The notes: generated from the letters alone by a model not told the origin. 64,000 nucleotides of DNA from JAAURB01 sp049649525 (GCA_049649525.1 JBARZE010000002.1:62001-126000); one strand, 5' to 3'. Positions 1 through 9,669 are shown, counted from the first letter of the stretch. Program-made: numbers and translations.

Positions 1-1
1 A

Positions 2-994
2 GTTTTAGTATTAATGTTAGTGGTGCGTCCTCTCAACGTTTGGTTATGTACCCTCAATAGCTCGTTGAATTGGCGGCAGAAGCTATTTGTTAGTTGGATA
101 GGGCCGCGAGGAATTGTATCGGCTTCGGTTTCATCTCTGTTTGCTATCATCCTGACTCAACGGGGAATTAACGGGGGTGATTCGATTAAAGCCTTAGTGT
201 TTCTCACGATTATTGTGACAGTGGTGATTCAGGGACTCACGGCACGTTGGGTGGCAAATGGTTTAAAAATCACTTCTAGTGCGGCTAAAGGTGCTGTCAT
301 TGTGGGTTCAAATCCCATGAGTCGCTTAATTGGGCGTTTGTTTCAAGAAAGAGGGGAATCGGTTGTTATTCTTGATACGGATGCAGAAGCGTGTGAGCTG
401 GCTAAAGAGGAAGGCTTACGGGTGTATCAAAGTAGCGCTCTAGATACCAATGTGTTAGAAGAGGCGGGATTAGAATCAATTGGGACGTTTCTCTCTATGA
501 CAAGAAATGGAGAGGTGAATTTAGTTTTAGCCCAGCGAGCGTCTGAAGAATTTCGTCCACCTCGGGTGTTGGCCGTATTCCCGCGAGACCCACAAGCGAA
601 AAACTCCAATATAGAAAGTGTACAACAAGCTTTTATCCCCGATATTCCTTTGAAACAATGGAATAAATATTTAGAAGCACAAGAAGTTAAATTAGGCGAA
701 ACAATATTAAAGCAACCTGGATTAGAATTTCAGCGATCGCATTTACGGGCGTTAATTCGAGCTGGAGAACTAGTACCGTTACTGTTAGAGCGCCAAGGGA
801 ATTTTCAAGTCTTATCTGCTTCTGAAACTTGGCAACTGGGCGATCATATTATTTATTTATTACATGATCCTAAACCAAAGTTATTAAAGCGACTTTCCGG
901 TTCACAGCAGTCTACTTTAACGTTAGAAAAGCATCCCGTTGTTGAAGAAGTTCCGATTGCAATGCCGACAACCGTTGAAACTGAAAAGGAATAA
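2..994 (+). CDS. Na+/H+ antiporter (CPA1/NhaP-like) with C-terminal TrkA-N domain, 5'-truncated
   Basis: This is the C-terminal part of a cation/proton antiporter. The reading frame is open from base 2, so the gene begins outside the window and the first ATG (14) is internal. The visible protein starts in a late membrane segment. The motif GPRGIVSASVSSL is typical of the last helices of NhaP/KefB-like exchangers, and one more hydrophobic helix follows (about residues 60-80 counting from that ATG). Next comes a soluble Rossmann/TrkA-N (RCK) NAD-binding domain starting AVIVGSNPMSRLIG, with an acidic residue after the next strand (VVILDTDAE). Such domains gate cation transport in response to nucleotide. 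The last 270 bp recur as a dead copy at 5127-5397. Whether the substrate is Na+ or K+ cannot be told from this part. Confidence 0.85.
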   Translation, partial: VLVLMLVVRPLNVWLCTLNSSLNWRQKLFVSWIGPRGIVSASVSSLFAIILTQRGINGGDSIKALVFLTIIVTVVIQGLTARWVANGLKITSSAAKGAVIVGSNPMSRLIGRLFQERGESVVILDTDAEACELAKEEGLRVYQSSALDTNVLEEAGLESIGTFLSMTRNGEVNLVLAQRASEEFRPPRVLAVFPRDPQAKNSNIESVQQAFIPDIPLKQWNKYLEAQEVKLGETILKQPGLEFQRSHLRALIRAGELVPLLLERQGNFQVLSASETWQLGDHIIYLLHDPKPKLLKRLSGSQQSTLTLEKHPVVEEVPIAMPTTVETEKE

Positions 995-1003
995 ATAGAG
1001 TAT
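733..1003 (+). repeat. Direct repeat copy A (live antiporter 3' end)
   Basis: This 271-bp segment holds the last 87 codons of the antiporter, its stop codon and a few bases beyond. It aligns without gaps to 5127-5397 at a constant offset of 4394 bases; both copies begin at a GCGATCGC octamer. The two copies bracket the 1237-aa gene, which suggests that duplication or recombination brought that gene in. Confidence 0.9.
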
Positions 1004-1318
1004 GGAGGCATGGGGCAAGTGGAAGAATAAGGGTTGGCACTTTCAGCTTACCGACTTCGCTCCTGCTTCTGTAAAACAGACTTTATTTTAATTTGAGCAA
1101 TCCGACTAAAGTTAGATGTATTTTTATGTCTTTAGCTAGAAGTAAGTCCTGGTACTTAATCTTTAAGGTAGAGGCATAAAAATCAGCAAAATTATAAATT
1201 TATTACTCATTTACGGGAAGAATTGAGATAGTCTTTTCAATTTTTATTCATCACAGTAATAACTGCTCAAAAAAGTAATAGAGCAAAATCGTTAACCAAT
1301 ACACCCAAATCTTCTGCT
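995..1318 (+). other. Intergenic region, AT-rich, with an inverted repeat
   Basis: No gene was seen in these 324 bases. A 9-bp inverted repeat, ATTTTTATG at 1120-1128 against CATAAAAAT at 1175-1183, could form a weak hairpin upstream of the next gene. No clear Shine-Dalgarno sequence precedes the ATG at 1319. Confidence 0.5.
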
Positions 1319-4300
1319 ATGAATGAGACTGCTCTCGAACGATTCTGGGAATTGCTAGGATGGGTTCTAGCTTTAAAGTCAGAAGTATTCGCCCAAATCA
1401 ATACTCTGCCCAATGGCACGATGGTAGCAATTATTGTAGTGATAGCTGCTGGGTTATCTCAAGCTGTTGCTCACAGTACTATTTTATTTGTCAATCGTGT
1501 TAAACCAGTACGCTTTATTTTTGGCTTAATTATTGAAGCAATTCTGTTTGCCTTTGGCTATTTATTTTTGGTGGTTAGTACTTGGGCAATTGGCTATGCC
1601 CCTTTTACGATTGAAGCCCCTTTCGGTGAGTTGGCACGTACCCTAGCATTTGGTTATGCACCGTTAATATTTAGTCTTTTTGGGGCAATGCCCTATTTAG
1701 GAGAACCCATTCTCTCGCTTTTATCGCTGTGGCAGTTATTGGCAATGGTGATAGGGGTTGCTGATGTGAGCAATACGAATGTCTGGCAAGCATTTGGTAC
1801 TGTAGCATTAGGTTGGATTACCCTAGCAATATTACAGCGAACTATCGGACAGCCCATCGCTCAATTCGGTCATTGGATTGCTTGTAAAACTACAGGTGTA
1901 AAGTTAATTACCAATCGCGTTTGGCTTAAGTCATTTGTACAAGGATTACGCTTAGATTCTCTTGCTCATCCCACAAAAGAAGTTGCTCTACCAGATGGGA
2001 AAAGTGCAGTCATCTCATCTGAGTTCAAACCCGAGAAAACAGTTAAACCGAAACAACAGCAGAGTATACACTTGTACGAGCCATCTCCGCTTTCTACTGC
2101 TTCTACCACAAGTCATGGTGCTACAGATATAACCACTACAAATATAATAACTAAAAATCGCCGTTATCAGTTAAGTTCGATAGTTAAACAGTTACGCGGT
2201 TTAGCAATATTGGCAAGTGTAACTTTTGTGGCAGTTGTCCTGTTATCTCCAATTCGCTACTGGTGGTTTGCTTGGTATGTAAATCTAGACGAGCCTTTTA
2301 AATTAATCTTCAATTTAGTATGGATTGGAATAATTGCTTTAGTTACTACTGCAATACTATCACCTGTCGAAGCATTGGGCTGGTGGGCTGGTTGGTATGA
2401 TGACTTCTCAAAAAGTAGCGCCTCTATATCTGCAAAACAAACCTTACCGACTGCACATCACAAAACGACCCGTTATGTGATTTACCTCGATGGTATTAGT
2501 CAGTCTAAATTTGAGTTTACGCCCGATATTCAAGATTTTTTGGCTGCTTTAGAACCCGCTTTACCAGAAGACGTGGAGCTAATTAAAGACATTATGGTTT
2601 ATTCAGTCCGCGATAAACCCCTGACAGTTAATCGTCCCCTATCATTCTTGTGGCGTTTAGCTGACTCATTTAGATTTAAAAATCCAGCTAGCTGGCTTGG
2701 TTTATTAGTTAATATTCGCAATTCTTTAATTGTTGCGGTTTCTGCTGACAAACGCTACGGACCGATTTACAACTTCGGCATTGCGCGACTGATGTATCAA
2801 GCCCTAATCCAACGTGGATATCAGCCCAATAGCAGAAGACCCATTACCTTAATTGGCTTTAGTGGTGGCGGACAAATGGCAGTCGCAGCAACTCCATATT
2901 TACAACGAGCGTTAAACGCACCGATTGAGGTGATTTCCTTGGGCGGAGTCATTAGCGGCAACGTAAATATCTTAAAACTAGAGCATCTCTATCATTTATC
3001 TGGTGAGAAGGATATGGTCGAACGTATTGGGCCTGTGATGTTTCCCCGACGTTGGACTATTTTCTTCCTATCATACTGGAATCGTGCTAAACGAATGGGG
3101 AAAGTGAGTCTAATTTCTCTAGGGCCAGTAGGGCATCAAGTACCAGGGGGGATAATGGACCCCGAACAGCGTTTACCTGACGGTCGCACCCATTTGCAAC
3201 AAACTATTGATTGGATAGTAAAAATATTACACGATACTGTCGAACCCGAAGACCGCACGACTCGTCAAAAATTAAGTGATTATGAACGGTTTCGCTCCAA
3301 AGCGTTTAATTGCTCTGAATCTTATCCCATTGAGCAATCCCTCTCAACAGAATATTATCGTGGGATCGCACCTTGGATGGGACGATTAATTTTACCAGCT
3401 AAAGACCAGCGTATAGCAGTTCAAGGCGTGTTGTTTGAAGTTCATCACGCACCTTCGCAATACAAACATCTAGTGGGACAGATAGTCATCCTTCGCCTCA
3501 GCGACGAGCCAGAAACCCGCTCTTATGTTGACGCAGTAACTAAAGATGTGCATTTTAGTCCTCAAGCCGAATATAGTGCTAGACAGGGCAATATTCATCC
3601 GACTCGGCTTAATCACTGGCGACAGGTCAACCCTTTAGAATCCTTAGCAGGCTCTCATGGCGTAGATGATGTGATGGTAATGTTGCCTGAATCTGTGATT
3701 GTGCATTCATCAGATAACGATATTGCATCATATATCCTGTATATCTCTCACGACCCCGTACAAATTACGGGACGCTACTATGCTTTAGTAAAATTCCTAC
3801 AACCTATCCCAGATAGTGACTTGTTTAAAGTGGTTCACTTTAATCGTGCTTCAAGACAATTTGATGGGCTAGAAGAAACTGTCAAAATGCCTTCTGTAGT
3901 ACCCAATCGTAATAATACCTGTCCGTCTACCACTCAAAACATCGAACAATCTTACTTAAACGAAACAGGCTGGTATATCTATGGCGCACAGGATGAATCT
4001 GGAAAATTTATTGTCCAAGCTTTAGCTCCCCGTAGGCTGTTGCAGGTCAAACCAGAACAGATTATTACTGGAATTAAACCCGCTAAAAAGTATCTAAAAA
4101 AAGAGGTATGGGATAATTTGGTTGCTAAAAAAGGCAGAATTAACTCGGTTTTACTGAAGCGCAAAACGACTCAAGCAGAAAATCCTTGGGTAGAAGGTAA
4201 ACGAGCATTATTGATTCATACCTATGGTGGAATTGGCGGTAAAAAGACCGAACCCGCAGCCAAATCTCCCCTTTATTTCGGTCATTTTGCTTATGGAATT

Positions 4301-5032
4301 GCCTCTGTTGTGCGCGAACCCTTAAGTGACGAATTACGCTTTGAAATAGTTTATCACCAAGTCTATACTCAAAATTCCGAAGGACTGATTGCAGGAAGCC
4401 TACACTGGTCGCGTTATATGGGCGATCGCAATTGGGGCTGGTTGGGATTGCGTCCTGTTTGCGACATTATAGTTGAACTTGATGAATTTACTGGTAATTA
4501 TGAAACAAATAGGGGACCGCACTCGCCTTTAGATAGAGTCATTCGTCAGCTAGAAGTTATGGCTGCTCGCTATCGCATTGGTGACGGGACGGGAGGTACT
4601 TTTGTCGGTCCTGCCAATAATTGCGTCCAGGATGCCAATCAAGCTTTATATGCTGCGTTGAGGCAAATATCTCTATCTATTCGTTCTAATCCTAATGTCG
4701 AACAGTGGAAAAAAGAACATCCCCAACAACTATCTAGATTAAAACAATTAGAACAATTAACTCAAGATTTTAAACATATACTATTACCTTGGGGTACAGC
4801 ACGCGCCGATTGGAAAAATCACGCTGAGATATTAGGTAGCACCCTAGAAGATAATCCCATACAAAACTTAATTCGTGGCTTAATTACTTGGCGCACTTTA
4901 TTACCTCGTTTAACTAGCGAGGAGGTAGTACAAGTATTTCTTCAGCAAGATGCTTCAGTATGGGTGTTACGAACTAATCAGGTAGGTGGTAAAAATCCTG
5001 AGATCGAACCTGTTGCGCCGATGACGCTATAG
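1319..5032 (+). CDS. Large membrane protein with alpha/beta-hydrolase domain and putative cysteine-peptidase-like C-terminus
   Basis: The protein has 1237 aa and I do not recognise a named family. Visible parts, in order: an N-terminal block of about five hydrophobic segments (residues ~30-195, Yip1-like in character); a hydrophilic Ser/Thr-rich linker (~225-285); two more membrane segments (~290-360); and a soluble region with a nucleophile elbow GFSGGGQMA near residue 512, typical of alpha/beta hydrolases. The last third contains GHFAYGIA (His near 988) and later NNCVQDANQALYAAL (Cys near 1101). A His followed by a Cys ahead of a helix is the order found in permuted papain-like (NlpC/P60, LRAT, YiiX) folds. 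That assignment is inference. The gene sits alone between the two copies of the 271-bp antiporter repeat, so it may have been acquired. A lipid- or peptide-modifying role at the membrane is possible but unproven. Confidence 0.6.
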   Translation: MNETALERFWELLGWVLALKSEVFAQINTLPNGTMVAIIVVIAAGLSQAVAHSTILFVNRVKPVRFIFGLIIEAILFAFGYLFLVVSTWAIGYAPFTIEAPFGELARTLAFGYAPLIFSLFGAMPYLGEPILSLLSLWQLLAMVIGVADVSNTNVWQAFGTVALGWITLAILQRTIGQPIAQFGHWIACKTTGVKLITNRVWLKSFVQGLRLDSLAHPTKEVALPDGKSAVISSEFKPEKTVKPKQQQSIHLYEPSPLSTASTTSHGATDITTTNIITKNRRYQLSSIVKQLRGLAILASVTFVAVVLLSPIRYWWFAWYVNLDEPFKLIFNLVWIGIIALVTTAILSPVEALGWWAGWYDDFSKSSASISAKQTLPTAHHKTTRYVIYLDGISQSKFEFTPDIQDFLAALEPALPEDVELIKDIMVYSVRDKPLTVNRPLSFLWRLADSFRFKNPASWLGLLVNIRNSLIVAVSADKRYGPIYNFGIARLMYQALIQRGYQPNSRRPITLIGFSGGGQMAVAATPYLQRALNAPIEVISLGGVISGNVNILKLEHLYHLSGEKDMVERIGPVMFPRRWTIFFLSYWNRAKRMGKVSLISLGPVGHQVPGGIMDPEQRLPDGRTHLQQTIDWIVKILHDTVEPEDRTTRQKLSDYERFRSKAFNCSESYPIEQSLSTEYYRGIAPWMGRLILPAKDQRIAVQGVLFEVHHAPSQYKHLVGQIVILRLSDEPETRSYVDAVTKDVHFSPQAEYSARQGNIHPTRLNHWRQVNPLESLAGSHGVDDVMVMLPESVIVHSSDNDIASYILYISHDPVQITGRYYALVKFLQPIPDSDLFKVVHFNRASRQFDGLEETVKMPSVVPNRNNTCPSTTQNIEQSYLNETGWYIYGAQDESGKFIVQALAPRRLLQVKPEQIITGIKPAKKYLKKEVWDNLVAKKGRINSVLLKRKTTQAENPWVEGKRALLIHTYGGIGGKKTEPAAKSPLYFGHFAYGIASVVREPLSDELRFEIVYHQVYTQNSEGLIAGSLHWSRYMGDRNWGWLGLRPVCDIIVELDEFTGNYETNRGPHSPLDRVIRQLEVMAARYRIGDGTGGTFVGPANNCVQDANQALYAALRQISLSIRSNPNVEQWKKEHPQQLSRLKQLEQLTQDFKHILLPWGTARADWKNHAEILGSTLEDNPIQNLIRGLITWRTLLPRLTSEEVVQVFLQQDASVWVLRTNQVGGKNPEIEPVAPMTL

Positions 5033-5126
5033 TTGAATGCGAAATCATTTTTAAATATCTTTCTTATTTTTGGCGTAGGTCAATGCATAATATTATGGAT
5101 GATAAAATAACGTCATTTTTAGTTAT

Positions 5127-5397
5127 GCGATCGCACTTACGCTCATTAATTTAAGCCGGAGAACGGGTTATATTACTATTATAACGTTAAGGAAATTTTC
5201 AAGTCTTATCTGCTTCTTAAACTTGGCAACTGGGCGATCATATTATTTATTTATTACACGATCCTAAACCGAAGCTATTAAGAGGATTATCGGGTTCACA
5301 GCAGTCTGCTTTAACGTTAGAAAAGCATCCCGTTGTTGAAGAAGTTGCGATTGCAATGCCGACAACAATTGAATCTAAAAAGGAAGAAATAGAGTAT
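5127..5397 (+). pseudogene. Decayed duplicate of the antiporter 3' end (repeat copy B)
   Basis: This segment matches 733-1003 without gaps but is non-functional. Relative to copy A, four codons have become TAA: CGA758 at 5152-5154, GAG788 at 5182-5184, CAA794 at 5188-5190 and GAA824 at 5218-5220. The second half is nearly identical to copy A. The genuine stop (TAA 992-994) is GAA here. No upstream part of the antiporter is present, so only the 3' end was duplicated. Confidence 0.9.
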
Positions 5398-5482
5398 AGT
5401 ATAGATCGATAGGGTAGGGAGTCAGCAATAGAGTATTATAAAGTTAGTAAAATCAAGATTTTATCAATAGAGGCTTTGATAA

Positions 5483-5947
5483 ATGTTTGAAAATGATAAA
5501 GTTTTAGTAGAAAGAGTAAGAAAACAATCTATTCGTCAGCTTGTCCCTTTATTTGATGCTTATCGGGTATTCTATGGACAAGATAGCAATATATCGAAAG
5601 CAGAAGAATTTCTAGAATATAATATAGAGCAGGATTTGATTGTGTCTTTATTGGCGACATCTATTGATAGCGGAGAAGCTATTGGATTTTGTCAATTATT
5701 CCCTTCTTTTTCTTCTGTGAATCTGTGCAAAATATATATTTTAAATGATCTATTCGTTACGACTGCATATCGCCGGAAAGGTGTTGGTTCTTTTTTAATC
5801 CATTCAGCTATATTATTCTCAAAACAGAATGGAGTCAATCGCTTGAAGTTAGAAACGGCTGATGATAATAAGATAGGACAATGCTTTTATGAAAGTTTGG
5901 GCTGGAATAAATCTAACTTTAAATCATATTGTTTTATAGCTGAATAA
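5483..5947 (+). CDS. GNAT-family N-acetyltransferase
   Basis: This 154-aa single-domain protein belongs to the GCN5-related acetyltransferases. The acetyl-CoA-binding motif A is visible as LFVTTAYRRKGVGSFLI (residues ~93-109), in which the R-x-x-G-x-G loop holds the pyrophosphate. It is followed by the typical motif B end, CFYESLGW (~136-143). The strand before motif A carries the usual hydrophobic pattern. The substrate cannot be predicted. The gene stands alone after the decayed antiporter repeat and faces the minus-strand FAD oxidoreductase gene. The upstream sequence GAGGCTTTGATAA gives at most a weak ribosome-binding site. Confidence 0.85.
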   Translation: MFENDKVLVERVRKQSIRQLVPLFDAYRVFYGQDSNISKAEEFLEYNIEQDLIVSLLATSIDSGEAIGFCQLFPSFSSVNLCKIYILNDLFVTTAYRRKGVGSFLIHSAILFSKQNGVNRLKLETADDNKIGQCFYESLGWNKSNFKSYCFIAE

Positions 5948-6052
5948 ATGAGAGATGAGACATAATTTTGATATTAGTATAGCACCATATAAAATACCGA
6001 TTTATCTACTATATCCAATGATTTAAAATCTTCAACTTGCTACTACTAATCA

Positions 6053-7114
6053 TTAACTAAGTTGCTGTTTTACCCAATCTGCAGCGGCTTTTCCTGAGGC
6101 TAAAGCACCCTCTATTTGTTGTCCACCACACCAATCTCCTGCACAAACTAATGGTAAAGGTACAGTCGTCATTAAGCAGGACATCGGTAAAGATTGAGGA
6201 CAAAATGCATAGCGCCAACGATGAACTTTCATCCATTCAGGATAATTTAATTCTGGCATTAAGTAAGTTGATGCTGCTTGAATTAACTGTTTTCCAACGG
6301 GTTCTAAATCAATAGTATCTAAATATTTATTAGCAAAATTAGCATCACTATGAATGACAACAGTTGGCGGTTGAGATGATGTTCGTTTACTGCTATCTAA
6401 ACCCACCCAATCTAAAACTTCATCATTCGGAAATATTACGGCTTTCCAATCTATTTCACGATTCAAAAAAGCAGACTGCTGTTCTATAGTATAACCAGCC
6501 ATAACCGTAATACAAGGATCGTATTCAACAGAACGAACTTGACGGGTAATATCTGGATCAATCTGATTTTCTAACGGTTCTAATAACATCAAAGCTTGTG
6601 GGGCAGGAATAGCAACGACAACCAACTTAGCTTGTACTTCTAAAGGTTTCTCATTTGCTGTTCTGTGAGTTTGTTCTAATAACAAATACCAGGTTTTATC
6701 TTGAGTATTTTTAATATTAATAACCCGACGATTAAACCAAATATCTAAATCTTCAGCTAAATATTTACCTACTGTATTCATCCCATCGGGAGCAATATAT
6801 TTAGGAGATTGATGTAATGAAGGTTGTAACTGATTATCAACCCATTCATAAACCGTATCTGTCCATAATTGTAAGCTATTTTGTTGCTGTAAATTTTGAA
6901 TTAAATTCTCAGTATAAGTCCCTGTCGGTTCGAGATATCGCGCCCCGTGATCGACACGATAGTTATCAGTTTGACGTGTAGCAACTCGTCCACCGACACC
7001 CCTCGATTTTTCTAAAATAACAACAGTGTAACCCGCTTTCTGAAGCGCTTGGGCACAGGTTAATCCAGATATTCCCGCCCCAATAATAGCAATATCAAAT
7101 TGTGGAGAATTCAT
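6053..7114 (-). CDS. NAD(P)/FAD-dependent oxidoreductase (renalase/amine-oxidase-like)
   Basis: This protein of about 353 aa has an N-terminal dinucleotide-binding motif IAIIGAGISGLTCAQAL and, after the second strand, EKSRGVGGRVATR, the FAD-binding signature of the renalase and amine-oxidase superfamily. The C-terminal FAD-contact motif CAGDWCGGQQIEGALASG is also present. Such proteins oxidise reduced or isomeric nicotinamide nucleotides, or amines; the substrate here is unknown. I chose the ATG at 7112-7114 (MNSPQFDIAI). The longer frame to 7186 adds 24 residues with no family resemblance and almost touches the neighbouring ugd gene. The end of ugd at 7188 suggests possible co-transcription. 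Confidence 0.8.
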   Translation of the reverse strand: MNSPQFDIAIIGAGISGLTCAQALQKAGYTVVILEKSRGVGGRVATRQTDNYRVDHGARYLEPTGTYTENLIQNLQQQNSLQLWTDTVYEWVDNQLQPSLHQSPKYIAPDGMNTVGKYLAEDLDIWFNRRVINIKNTQDKTWYLLLEQTHRTANEKPLEVQAKLVVVAIPAPQALMLLEPLENQIDPDITRQVRSVEYDPCITVMAGYTIEQQSAFLNREIDWKAVIFPNDEVLDWVGLDSSKRTSSQPPTVVIHSDANFANKYLDTIDLEPVGKQLIQAASTYLMPELNYPEWMKVHRWRYAFCPQSLPMSCLMTTVPLPLVCAGDWCGGQQIEGALASGKAAADWVKQQLS

Positions 7115-7187
7115 ACTATAACAATTTAAACTAAAAAAAGAAGGCACAGTATTATTGTGCCTCCCTATCATATCTTGCGATCGCAAA

Positions 7188-8555
7188 TTAACGTCCGATA
7201 CCGTGGTATTGGAAACCTGCTTCTTCTAACTGTTGCTTATCGAGGAAGTTGCGACCGTCAACCATCACCGCAGCGTGCATAGATTTCGCCATTTTGCCAT
7301 AGTTTAAGGTTTTGAACTGATCCCAGTCCGTGACTAAAACTAACGCATCACAGCCATCTGCGAGTAATTCAGGGTCAGTCTCAACAATCACATTCGACAA
7401 GCCATGACGCATTCCCGACTGAGAAATAATCGGGTCATAAGCTTTCACTTTTGCCCCTAAACGATTGAGTTGTTCAATCATAATTAGAGAAGGCGCGTCC
7501 CGCATATCATCGGTATCAGGTTTGAAGGTTAAACCCAGTAAACCGACGGTTTTCCCTTTGAGGATTTTCAGGACTTGCTGGAGTTTTTCAATAGCCAGGA
7601 CTCGCTGACGCTTATTAACTTCAACTGCTGCTTTTAACAGTTCTGCATTATAGTTATAATCATCTGCAGTATGAATTAATGCTGAAACATCTTTGGGGAA
7701 ACAAGAACCCCCCCAGCCAATACCTGCTTGCAGGAACTTCTGACCAATACGCGAGTCTAAACCAATACCTGCAGCCACTTGAGTCACATCTGCACCGACG
7801 CGATCGCAAATATTAGCAACTTCATTAATAAAGCTAATCTTGGTTGCAAGGAATGAGTTAGAGGCATACTTCACCATCTCTGCCGAACTTAAATCGGTGA
7901 CGACCACAGGTACAGGCGGTAAAGAAGCATCTGAGGCAAATTTGCGTTCTACAATCGGAGTATACAGTTCTTGCATCATGGCGATCGCTTTAGAACTGGT
8001 ACTACCGAGAACAATCCGATCGGGATTAAAGGTATCATTGATCGCAGAACCTTCCCGTAGGAATTCCGGGTTACTGACGACATCAAATTCTGCTTCAATC
8101 TCTGGACTGGATATCCCTTTTTCTTTTTGCCGTTCAGCCACACCATCAAGCACAATCATCCGCACCCAGTCTCCTGAACCAATGGGTACAGTTGACTTAT
8201 TAACGATGACCTTATAGCCTGTGGTTAAGTTAGAACCAATACCACGAGCGACTGCTTCAACATAACGGGTATCGCTTTCTCCATTGTCTAAGGCTGGAGT
8301 TCCAACAGCAATAAACAGAATATCACCATGATCGACACCTGCCTTAAGATCGCTGGTAAACGTTAAACGACCTGAAGCGGTACAGGAAGTCATTAATTCT
8401 GATAATCCCGGTTCATAAATGGGGGATTGCCCAGACTTCATTAACTTGACTTTTTCTTCGTTATTGTCTACGCATATAACTTCATGCCCGATATGGGACA
8501 AACAAACGCCCGTTACTAAGCCAACATATCCAGTACCAATCACACAAACACGCAT
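7188..8555 (-). CDS. ugd: UDP-glucose 6-dehydrogenase
   Basis: The enzyme oxidises UDP-glucose to UDP-glucuronate with two NAD+, in the cytosol, feeding exopolysaccharide and cell-wall sugars. The 455 aa match the usual bacterial length. The N-terminus is a Rossmann motif, VIGTGYVGLVTGVCLSHIGH. The catalytic cysteine lies in GIGWGGSCFPKD (~residues 271-282). The C-terminal UDP-binding domain contains LGLTFKPDTDDMRDAPS. A strong ribosome-binding site, AAGGAGAT, sits 8 bases before the ATG. The UDP-glucuronate decarboxylase gene lies just upstream on the same strand (184-base gap), so the two genes supply consecutive steps towards UDP-xylose. Confidence 0.96.
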   Translation of the reverse strand: MRVCVIGTGYVGLVTGVCLSHIGHEVICVDNNEEKVKLMKSGQSPIYEPGLSELMTSCTASGRLTFTSDLKAGVDHGDILFIAVGTPALDNGESDTRYVEAVARGIGSNLTTGYKVIVNKSTVPIGSGDWVRMIVLDGVAERQKEKGISSPEIEAEFDVVSNPEFLREGSAINDTFNPDRIVLGSTSSKAIAMMQELYTPIVERKFASDASLPPVPVVVTDLSSAEMVKYASNSFLATKISFINEVANICDRVGADVTQVAAGIGLDSRIGQKFLQAGIGWGGSCFPKDVSALIHTADDYNYNAELLKAAVEVNKRQRVLAIEKLQQVLKILKGKTVGLLGLTFKPDTDDMRDAPSLIMIEQLNRLGAKVKAYDPIISQSGMRHGLSNVIVETDPELLADGCDALVLVTDWDQFKTLNYGKMAKSMHAAVMVDGRNFLDKQQLEEAGFQYHGIGR

Positions 8556-8739
8556 AGGTAGGGATCTCCTTCAGCTAAAAAATAAACTCTACTTCAAATC
8601 AAAGGAATGGATGAAACCTGATTGCTTCTATAGATTCCCATTCCATCAACCAAACCTGTCAAGAAATACGATCAATTTTCTACTTCCATACACCCTGACC
8701 CATCAAAATTATCTATTAATGAAATAGATAAATAGGTTG

Positions 8740-9669
8740 CTAGCTGCCTTTACGATTTTTGAAATCTTCAATTGTCAGCTTCAATCCTTGATCTAATGGA
8801 ACTGTCGGTTCCCAGCTTAAATAAGTCTTCGCACGGGTAATATCAGGTTGACGTTGTTTAGGATCATCTAGGGGTAAAGTCTTAAACTGAATTTCCGCAT
8901 CTGGATTAATCATACCCTGGATCTTCTCAGCCAACTCTAAAATGGTGTACTCACTGGGATTACCTAAATTGACAGGCCCAATATAGTCTCCATTCATTAA
9001 ACCCATGAGTCCATCTACTAAGTCAGAAACATAGCAAAAACTCCGAGTTTGGGAACCATCTCCATAAACGGTTAAAGGGGTTCCTTGCAAGGCTTGGACA
9101 ATAAAGTTGCTGACCACTCGACCATCATTTTCTAGCATGCGTGGCCCATAGGTGTTAAAAATCCGGGCAACTCGGATATCCACACCATTTTTGCGATGAT
9201 AGTCGAAGCAGAGGGTTTCAGCCACCCGCTTACCTTCGTCGTAACAACTGCGGATACCAATGGTGTTAACATTGCCCCAATAATCTTCCGTTTGAGGATG
9301 AACACTAGGATCGCCGTAGACTTCGGAAGTTGAAGCCAGCAAAATCCGAGATCTAACTCGCTTACATAACCCCAACATATTCAGAGTTCCCATCACACTG
9401 GTTTTGATGGTTTTTACCGGATTATATTGATAATGTACCGGGGAAGCCGGACAAGCCAAGTGATAAATTTGATCGACTTCTATCCGAATGGGTTCAGTAA
9501 TATCATGGCGAATATATTCAAAGTATGGATTACCAATCCATTTGAGGATATTGTTTTTGGTGCCTGTGAAGAAATTATCCAGGCAAATCACCTCATGTCC
9601 TTGTGTCATAAGGCGATCGATCAGGTGAGATCCAATAAAACCAGCGCCGCCTGTAACTAGAATTCTCAT
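8740..9669 (-). CDS. UDP-glucuronate decarboxylase (UDP-xylose synthase), SDR family
   Basis: This 309-aa extended short-chain dehydrogenase has the NAD motif GGAGFIGSHL at its start, the substrate-loop sequence HLACPASPVHYQYNPVKT characteristic of UXS, a catalytic Ser in LASTSEVYGDP and the catalytic Tyr-Lys pair in SCYDEGKR. It converts UDP-glucuronate to UDP-xylose with bound NAD+, using the product of the downstream ugd gene. The neighbour and the UXS-type motifs favour this role over a plain dTDP-glucose dehydratase. There is no membrane segment, so the enzyme is cytosolic. Confidence 0.9.
   Translation of the reverse strand: MRILVTGGAGFIGSHLIDRLMTQGHEVICLDNFFTGTKNNILKWIGNPYFEYIRHDITEPIRIEVDQIYHLACPASPVHYQYNPVKTIKTSVMGTLNMLGLCKRVRSRILLASTSEVYGDPSVHPQTEDYWGNVNTIGIRSCYDEGKRVAETLCFDYHRKNGVDIRVARIFNTYGPRMLENDGRVVSNFIVQALQGTPLTVYGDGSQTRSFCYVSDLVDGLMGLMNGDYIGPVNLGNPSEYTILELAEKIQGMINPDAEIQFKTLPLDDPKQRQPDITRAKTYLSWEPTVPLDQGLKLTIEDFKNRKGS

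Noticed and set aside
300..320. GGGTTCAAATCCC, resembling the T-loop of a tRNA
   Set aside because: It lies inside the antiporter coding sequence and no acceptor or anticodon stems surround it.
7840..8217. 125-codon plus-strand frame inside ugd
   Set aside because: Antisense shadow of a clear UDP-glucose dehydrogenase gene.
8419..8727. 102-codon plus-strand frame overlapping the start of ugd and the gap to the decarboxylase gene
   Set aside because: Half lies antisense to ugd and the rest in a leader region, with no motif.
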